Shown here: one piece after another, positions 57,071 to 64,000 of the stretch | Layout: every line of letters starts with the position of its first letter | Position numbering within the stretch: the stretch's first letter is position 1 | From: Telopea speciosissima | Lineage: Eukaryota; Streptophyta; Magnoliopsida; Proteales; Proteaceae | Direction of reading: 5' to 3' | Assembly (NCBI RefSeq): GCF_018873765.1 | Contig: NC_057926.1 | Coordinates: 54,325,378 to 54,389,377, forward strand | DNA: 64,000 bases | The notes under the pieces: generated by a model | Database searches by the model: none | Told to the model about the DNA's origin: nothing | The model's input: the letters and a program-made list of their open reading frames with translations, nothing else | Made by a program: the position numbers and the translations under genes

Positions 57071-57183
57071 ATGTTGTGCAGACATAGTACCATGTGCAAT
57101 GACCGCTTGACTTTCACTTGGGCAAGGTGGTCAGGTAGAAGTAAGGCAGTCAAATACATACCCACCTTGTATCTGCACAGCAT
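57071..57183. mobile_element. palindromic MITE, diverged neighbour of the previous one
   Basis: Arms TGTTGTGCAGACATAG and, reversed, TGCTGTGCAGATACAAGG, with CAATGACCGCTTGAC / AAGGCAGTCAAAT towards the centre. The loop CAGGTAGAAGTAAGGCAGTC is a decayed form of the core of 56881-57031. The two lie 40 bp apart, which suggests a local duplication or a preferred target. Confidence 0.6.
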
Positions 57184-57720
57184 GGCAGGACGAGCCTGCG
57201 CCATAGAAGTTCTGGATTCCATCCAGACGGGCGAAATGCCTGGATCCATTCCCCTGTTTTGGTGTGCGGTGCACCAAGGCTGCTATCTGCCCGGCCTTAA
57301 GACGATCCAAATTATGTATTAGGTTAGGAACCAGATCCTCTGCTGAACATTGAAAAGAGAGAGCACAAAAATTTGAAGCGAGAAAAATACACAAATTCGT
57401 CATTGACATCATTACTTTTGTCATATTACGTTTTTCTTTTGTTTTCTGTCTTTTTCTTTCTCCATAACTTTTCTATCCATTTCTTATGATATAATTTGTC
57501 AGAACCAATAAATGCAGTTTCTCTTAAATTGACACAATGAGGAATTGTTTCACATAACTTTGTTGTGGATTCTGTTTGAATGATTACGTAATTACATTAC
57601 GATCTCCAATGTGTAATCTATTCTGATCAAAACACACTCTCTAAGCATTCAACAGACCAAGAAGGGCTTTCCTGCCGAATTGTAATAGTTTTAACAAAAG
57701 TACAAGAGCTTAAATGAGGA

Positions 57721-59835
57721 TTAGGCAACAAACTTAAGCAATGTATTCAGAATGGAATCCCGACATATCTCTCCATCACAGTCAAATGCGCCACAAGCAT
57801 TGGCAAACTTAAGAGCATTTCTTATTCTGTCTTCTTCCTGCATAGGCAAAGAGCCATAGAAATTTTCTGAAACTGAGCTTATAAGGGGAGAATTTGTGGA
57901 AAACATTGGCCGGACTTATGGGTGCCCATAACCATTGTGAATGCAGTTCGCTTGAAATTTGAAGGATTTGAATTATCAAGACTAGATAACAAAATACAAA
58001 TGATCATTATTATTACAGTTAATATATTTTCAGCAAGAATAGAGATCAACAATCATTAAATAGGTCAGTTCCTACCACAAAATTCTGTGTAGGTATTGCA
58101 CTGAATGTGTTTGAATGGGTTTGGTTTCCTCTCTGAAGCTCTTGGTGAGGATGATTAAATTATCTACAAGTTTGCTGCTTGATTGAGCAAGCTGACAAAG
58201 AAATATAGCTTATCACAGGTGTTTCATGAGGGGACAACATATGGATAAGGAGGATGAATGTGCATTATGGTACAAATCATTTACAACGAAATGAAAGAGA
58301 AACCTCAAACAAAAAATAATACCTGAAGCAATGAGAGAATAGAAGCTAGTTGTGACAAAATTCCAGCACCAGTGGTGTCTACAGTATCCACCTCAATACC
58401 TTGAACCCTCCCATTGAAATCCTGTAAAAGTAAAGAAGTAACACATTTTGAATTGCACATTAATGACCCAGTTAATCACTATGATGATTTATACAGAATT
58501 TTTTTTTTTAAATGTACAGTTTGATTTGCTAGGCCTTGTCCGAACAATTTGACTCGCTAGGCCTTGTCCCAATTTCTTGGGGTAGACAATTAGATGACTA
58601 TATTCAGCCATAACCCAACAGTGCGTTAGTAGGTAAAATAATCTGAAACCAAGAGCAGTTACAACTTTCTAAACACAACCTCAACAGGTACAAGGAAAAT
58701 GATTAAGGCAAAAACTAAAAACGGAAGGAAGAAGCCACACAGATTATACTTTATGGCACTGGTGCAGGTACAGACATCAAATATGGTCGCAAAATGAAAT
58801 CTGTGCAGAGTAGGGATGTATTGTATGGTCCATATGTTGAAAAGCTTGAATGGTATATTTTCCAATTTGAAATGTTTTTTATGAAAGAATTTGGTAACAA
58901 GCAGTTAAATATTCTGTATCCAACATCTATCCATTGCCCATGTTTGATGGGATTCCCATGGTCACTCAGCTAGGCCATGGTGCCTGCTTCCTTGCTGACA
59001 GACTTTTTTTCAGGCAGTCTTGTGGATTTAATTTTAAAGAAGTTGCAATCTTTGAGGATGGGAGCTTGAAAAAATAGTAATGAGAATAGGGGACAATCCT
59101 TAATAAGATTAGTAAGTGGGATCTTGTAATCTTATTATTATTTTTTAATTTTTTGAAAATTTCCATTGACCTTCTTGGTTGAAACATTATTAATGGTGGC
59201 TTACCTTAGAATAGTACCTGCTACCTTCAGGACTTCCAGTCGCAACCAGAAATTTGAGATTTGGATGGAAAAGCTTACAACAAACAGCATCATCATATAG
59301 ATCTTCTCCTTTTGTCAAGAAAGAAATCTCTTCTTCACTTGCCTGATTGTGGACTAAATAATAGTTGTCATAAGTGGAATTTGTTCATTTTTTCAGTTAC
59401 TGTAGGGAAGATTTCATAGAGATCATACCTTAATAATATCAGCAAGTTCCCATATAAAAAGGATTCCTGCTCTGGCACTTTCTTCAGATAGCCACAAAAA
59501 AGTCTCAGATTGGAGTACTAAGACAGAAGTACACCAGCATCTTTTGCAGCTTTTGCAATGTGAGATGACTTGCATGGTTCTGTAATTAAAATTATCGAAC
59601 CATAATGGAAAATTTTGGCCTGCCACATGATTTATAATGAATATTACTGAGTAACTTAATAAATTAAATACTCTTCAAACATAATAAGATAAAAAAAATA
59701 ATAATAATTGACACCACATTAAGAAGCTTTAATACCTTCCATCTACTAAAAAAGGAGCTTTAATACTTTGCTAATGATATGAAAGTCAATTTCAGATTCT
59801 TTGAGAAGCATATTAGCACTTGGATTACGGTAATA
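57721..59835 (-). pseudogene. fructokinase (PfkB family) pseudogene
   Basis: Minus-strand exons still line up with plant fructokinases: 59767-59835 (RNPSANMLL), 59429-59619 ([28 protein letters not shown]), 59205-59342 (SEEEISFLTKGEDLYDD, the intact one), 58323-58421 (GRVQGIEVDTVDTTGAG) and 57721-57837 (ALKFANACGA). Fructokinases phosphorylate fructose with ATP in the cytosol. Here a stop follows GVLLS with a frame change after it, the frame also changes before RNPSA, and 18 nt are missing from the exon at 58323, removing the DAFVAG part of TTGAGDAFVAG with the catalytic Asp. The last exon is frameshifted inside LTVMER, losing the normal C-terminus. The N-terminal third was not found. Introns are retained, so it is a decayed gene copy and not a retrocopy. 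Confidence 0.85.
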
Positions 59836-61538
59836 TCAAAGTCACTTGACCTCTTCTTTTTCAATAAAAAATTCTTCTAATCATATAATTCACAATTTAA
59901 AGTTTAAGTTCTATCAAAACCCTACAACTAGAATTTTACTGTGACAAGTGAACCAACAGAGCTTTTTTTTTTTTAATGCAATTACATAGACCTGAGTTTA
60001 ATATAAGATCATGGCCACATTAGAAATTATCTAATACAATTGTAGCCTCACACATCTCAGTTATATAGAAAAACATTACTTTTATATGAGAAAGGAAGTC
60101 AGTAAGCATCAAACAAAAGTTTTTCTGCATGATTTGGTTTACTGCAAATTACATTGTACTGGTTTTTCCAAACCTTTAGATATTGCTCAGAGATATGATA
60201 AGTTGTAAGAGAATATATATCAATCCTAAGACTGAATGATTCAAATCCAACTTACCATCTGATTGGGTTTTGATTAGACTGGAGGTCATGATAGAGGAAA
60301 GGAATCTGACTTGGTTTGATCAGACTGGAGTTCATGATAAAGGAAAGGAAACCTGAAACTGTTGTGTTACTTTGACCTCTAATGCAAGGAAGAAATGGTA
60401 AAGTAAATTGATACTTCACCACATAAACCTGGTGCCTTAGTACTATCAGGCATTAACAACTACCAAGCCAGGGACACTTTCTGGCAACCTGCCTCAGAAG
60501 CATTGTCAACAGAGAAACATTATGCAGCAACTCATAAGAGTGAACCGCAGTGAACAAACTAGAACAACTATTAGTGGAATCTGATACAAAATGTAACCAA
60601 GCCAAATGAATTGATAATATTGAACAACTATTAGACTAGTCTGTGCAGAGACAACACAAAGAAGGGAATGGGAAAATGCTTAGCCTTCGAAATGCTCATA
60701 GCTAACAAACAATTAACCAATGTATATTTATCAAAAAAATAAAGTTATGGGAAATCAGCAAGCAAAGAAATACCTTTTGGAGAAATTGAGGGTAAATGTG
60801 GGTTGATCAGCCCCAATATAATTCATGTGGATAATGAGGTCTTTCTTGTGGCAAATCATCCTTGGTCCTCCACCAAATCCAACCAACACACCAGCATGGA
60901 GAAGGCCATTGACATTGAATTACCAAGCAGAAAAAAGATTGATGCTGTGCAAAAGGGGAAGCCAAAATCTCTCGAGCTCAAGAACAGATAATTTTTTCAG
61001 CGACCTCAAACTCTTCGATCTGCTAGTGTTAAACGCAAGATTACTGCAACATAGATGATGTGCTCATCTGCCATCTCCATTGCTTTCGCAAGGTCCATGT
61101 ACTACAATAACAATCCCGACTAGGAATCTAATATACAGAGTGCAAATCAGAATCTTGGGAAGCAGGAGCCAGGCAAGCAATTTGAGAATTCAAAATAAAA
61201 GGAGAAAACTGATATTTTACAGTAGGCTGACCTGATCAACCTGAACTCCCAAACAACGTGGTGACCGATGACGAAGGAGTCGGGTTCATTTCTGTCCAAC
61301 ATTAGGTATAGAACAACATTCAGAGTTCTCTGGTATCTATATCTTGAACCTGAAATACCTAAGTAATCACAAGTAATCAATCACAAACAAAATCCAAATC
61401 CAAAACAAATAAATAGATGAAACCAAGAATTAAAAAACAAAGAACCAAACAAAAATCAAGAAATTAACGTAGGAAGAGATGTCCGGATATAACTAATTAG
61501 CTTTCAAGTATGCGATGTGTTGTGTAAACCCCTCTTCT
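59836..61538. other. intergenic region between the fructokinase pseudogene and the NLR
   Basis: AT-rich, without a recognisable gene. It may hide unrecognisable remains of the missing N-terminal exons of the fructokinase copy, and its right end is the 3' flank of the NLR. A short near-repeat (GACTGGAGGTCATGATAGAGG and GACTGGAGTTCATGATAAAGG) lies around 60280-60350. Confidence 0.5.
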
Positions 61539-64000
61539 TCATTTGATCTTCTTGTCATCGATGAAGATGTTTGGGATGTGGGATATCTTGTTCCAATCTT
61601 CTCCAATCTCCTTTTGGCAACGTCGTCTCAAGGCAGGACACCTCATGATCCTCAACTCCTGGAGTGCGGTGAGATGTTGCAACTCCCCCACCTCCTCAGG
61701 TATTGACTTGATCTTAGAACAGGTTCGGATATCCAGACTCTCAAGTGATGTGAGTTTCCCTAAGCCTTTAGGTAACGAAGAGTAAGGTGATAGTCTCACA
61801 CGCAGCAACTTGAGCTTAGGGAGAAAAACGTGGTTGTTTCGTACTAATGCCTTTGAAAATGAACCTGCGTCTTCCTTTAAAATCAACTCCTCAACTTGTA
61901 GAAAAGGAGGAAGATTATGGGATGATGATGAGGATGGAGATGGCAACTGCATCCAAGTCAACTTTGGACAGTCCCATATGAACAATTTCATCAAGGTTGT
62001 AGCTTGGGTAAGGTGCTGTGGAAACAACCTTAACTTGGGCAATAATAAAAGAAAGAGATACTGGAGACACGGCATAAAGATGAACTCTTTCCGATCTTGT
62101 TTATGTATTCTCATGTCCCACTCCTCCAAATTCGACATATTCGACAAGTGAAATACTTTCAACTTTGGGAATATAATTGTTGTGTCAACCACCACTCCTC
62201 CATCACTACTTCTTGTAGCACCATCATCATTGATTCCAAAAAACTCAACACCCATAAATTTCACCTTAGCCATGCCACCTATTACAAGGGTTTCAAGGGA
62301 TGGTAATTTCCCTAGAGTCGGAGGCAATTGCTTACACTTCCTGCACCCACGCAGTTCCAAGTAAACCAGATTGGAGAAATTCATGAAGGTTGCATGACTA
62401 CTACTCAACATCCAATTGGGGAACAAAACACCAGGATAGCCCCTAATTATTAGTTTCTCAAGGTTTGGATGTGGTTGGAGACTTTCCAACACATCCTCCA
62501 TCCTCCTCCTCTACAACTTATCTTCTCCATCTTTTTCTTCTTCTTCTTCTTCATCATCATCATCAATGCCTTCTTCTCCTCCTTCATCACCAATGCTTTC
62601 TTCTTCTGTTTTACCTTCCCCATCAGCTACTTCTACTTCTTCTTCTTTTTCTTCTTTTTCTCCTTCTTCATCATCGACTTCCTCATCAACTCGTGAAACA
62701 CCCGTATATTGATTAAAATACAAATACAGAGCACGAAGGTGTTGCTTATTCTTCAAGCATGCCATCTTAGCCTCGTTTCCATTTTCCACTCTCCCCAAAC
62801 CTATTATCCTCAGAGAACCTTTGAGGAAGTTGAGATCTTTTAGTTCTCCAATCTTACATCCTCCTCTCTCCACCCCACCGATAATGAAGTCCGACAAACT
62901 ACGCAGTCTGCCTAATCTCCCAATTCCTTCCGGTAAGTAACATAGTTGGCGACATTCCATTCTGACAGATCAAGATCTATCAAATTGACCAATCCCCCAA
63001 TCCCTTCAGGTAGTTTACAAAGATTACTGCATTCTTGAAGCACTAATATCTGCAAATTGTAAAGACTAGTCACTGATTTAGGTAGTTCTCTAAACCTTGC
63101 CGTGGACAAGTTAAGGTTCCTTAGATGTATCAACTTTCCAATCTCCTTTGGTAGCTCTTCAAGGTAACTATCAGCCAAATCTAGTGTCCTCAGACATGTT
63201 AAACGAAGAAATAAATCAAAAGAAACTCTAGGAATCTGTCCTCCATAGATTGTAAGAGTGCGTAGACTCTTTGCCTTGTAAGTGAAAGAAGGAATATTCA
63301 TACATTTCTCTTCTACTACTACTACAAGAGATAAATGGCGGGCTCTACTACAGCTGGGTTCCTGAACATTAATGGTATCTTCAGCTGTAAAAGTGAAGCA
63401 TTCGTTCTCTACAAGGGATTTTGCAAAATCGTGGACAAGATCATGCATTATGTAACTTCTACCTTTCTTAGATTGAATGTCTTTCTGAAAAAGGGAGCGT
63501 ACGACCAAATTATTGAAGTATTCGTCAGCGACTTTATCCAAATCTCCCCTGCTGCTTGCTGCTGCTATACTGTCATCACTAAGAAAGCCTTGTGCGATCC
63601 ATTCTCTTTTTACAAGTATTTTGGGAAAGCTGTAACCTCTCGGGATAACAGAACAATATGCAAAACATTGTTTCAAATGAGAGGGCAAATCGTAGCTAGT
63701 AACTTAGCAATAGAGTCGGCAATATTGCTTTAGGATCAGCAGTTGATACAACCGTCCAGACATCACTTTCCAACACATCTTGCCAATCCTGTTTTGACTT
63801 TTTGAAGCGCAAAAGACTTCCTAAAGTCTTCGCCGAAAGAGGCAATCCCTTACACTTCTTTGCGAGTTCCATGCCAATTTCTTTCAACTGGTCTCGCTCT
63901 TCTTCTTCTTCTTGCCTCCCAGCAACGGCAGCATAATGTCTCAACACTGACCAACAGTTTTCATCAGACAATATTTCTAATCTATGAACATACACCGTAC
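61539..64000 (-). pseudogene. CC-NBS-LRR disease-resistance gene, 3' part, disrupted
   Basis: Runs off the right edge, so the P-loop end is not seen. In order on the minus strand: TVYVHRLEILSDENCW (RNBS-C), KCKGLPLSAKTLGSLL (GLPL), CFAYCSVIPRGYSFPK (RNBS-D of the non-TIR class), MHDLVHDFA (MHD), then LRRs to the stop at 61539. This is the RGA / RPP13-like class of intracellular receptors that detect pathogen effectors. Two breaks are visible: CATTC is tandemly duplicated at 62953-62962, shifting frame after LDLSE, where removal of one copy would read on into the conserved CRQLCYLPEGIG; and an in-frame TAG at 62509-62511 comes before RMEDVLESLQPHPNLEKL. An acidic tract of about 55 residues (62512-62690) precedes that stop. 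Outside these points the frame is open for about 2.4 kb, so inactivation is recent, or the two breaks are sequencing errors. Confidence 0.85.

Larger units (their letters stand above)
56325..57720. other. intergenic region after CPN10
   Basis: Holds the CPN10 3' UTR (roughly to 56600), two palindromic repeats (56881-57031, 57071-57183) and plain AT-rich sequence up to the fructokinase pseudogene. The open frames at 56795-57322 are products of the palindromes. Confidence 0.6.

Noticed and set aside
60803-61058. A plus-strand frame after the fructokinase pseudogene
   Set aside because: No recognisable domain, and composition is no different from neighbouring non-coding sequence.
62465-62716. 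Plus-strand leucine- and phenylalanine-rich frames
   Set aside because: They are the complement of the acidic repeat tract of the NLR.
1-64000. CRISPR arrays, bacterial operons or prophage-like units
   Set aside because: The window is plant nuclear DNA; no regularly spaced repeats or clustered prokaryotic genes were seen.

Overview
The window is nuclear DNA of a flowering plant, probably a non-grass angiosperm; I cannot name the species. It is AT-rich and intron-rich, with plant-only gene families (golgin candidate 2, RABA6, polcalcin, a receptor-like cytoplasmic kinase, a coiled-coil NLR), nuclear-type tRNA-Asn and tRNA-Ser, Au-type SINE pieces, a plant RTE LINE, a Ty1/copia element and many MITEs. 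No bacterial, plastid or mitochondrial segment was seen. Layout: 0.6-9.0 kb (+) DUF1295 / steroid 5-alpha-reductase-like membrane protein in nine exons; 11.4-25.1 kb (-) golgin candidate 2 in ten exons with TE-filled introns and a GC-AG first intron; 25-31.6 kb intergenic, with a LINE fragment, a hAT-like element, a fossil gag remnant and a tail-to-tail tRNA-Asn / tRNA-Ser pair; 31.7-32.6 kb (-) RABA6 small GTPase; 33.4-35.0 kb non-autonomous Mutator-like element; 38.8-39.0 kb (+) intronless polcalcin; 41.5-44.1 kb (-) N-myristoylation-type receptor-like cytoplasmic kinase; 47.2-53.2 kb a broken Ty1/copia element with both LTRs; 55.8-56.3 kb (+) mitochondrial-type chaperonin 10; 57.7-59.8 kb (-) fructokinase pseudogene; 61.5-64.0 kb (-) 3' part of a CC-NBS-LRR resistance gene carrying a frameshift and a stop, running off the window. 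The genes are not an operon-like unit. The first three, and perhaps the EF-hand gene after them, match from memory the Arabidopsis order AT1G18180-AT1G18190-AT1G18200-AT1G18210, which suggests an old conserved block. Between the genes the sequence is mostly small DNA transposons. Two groups stand out: near-perfect palindromic MITEs with a shared central motif but different arms, and TIR elements whose interiors are degenerate short-period repeats. Exon boundaries, target-site duplications and counts below were worked out by eye from the sequence; nothing was searched against a database. I found no convincing undescribed multi-gene system.
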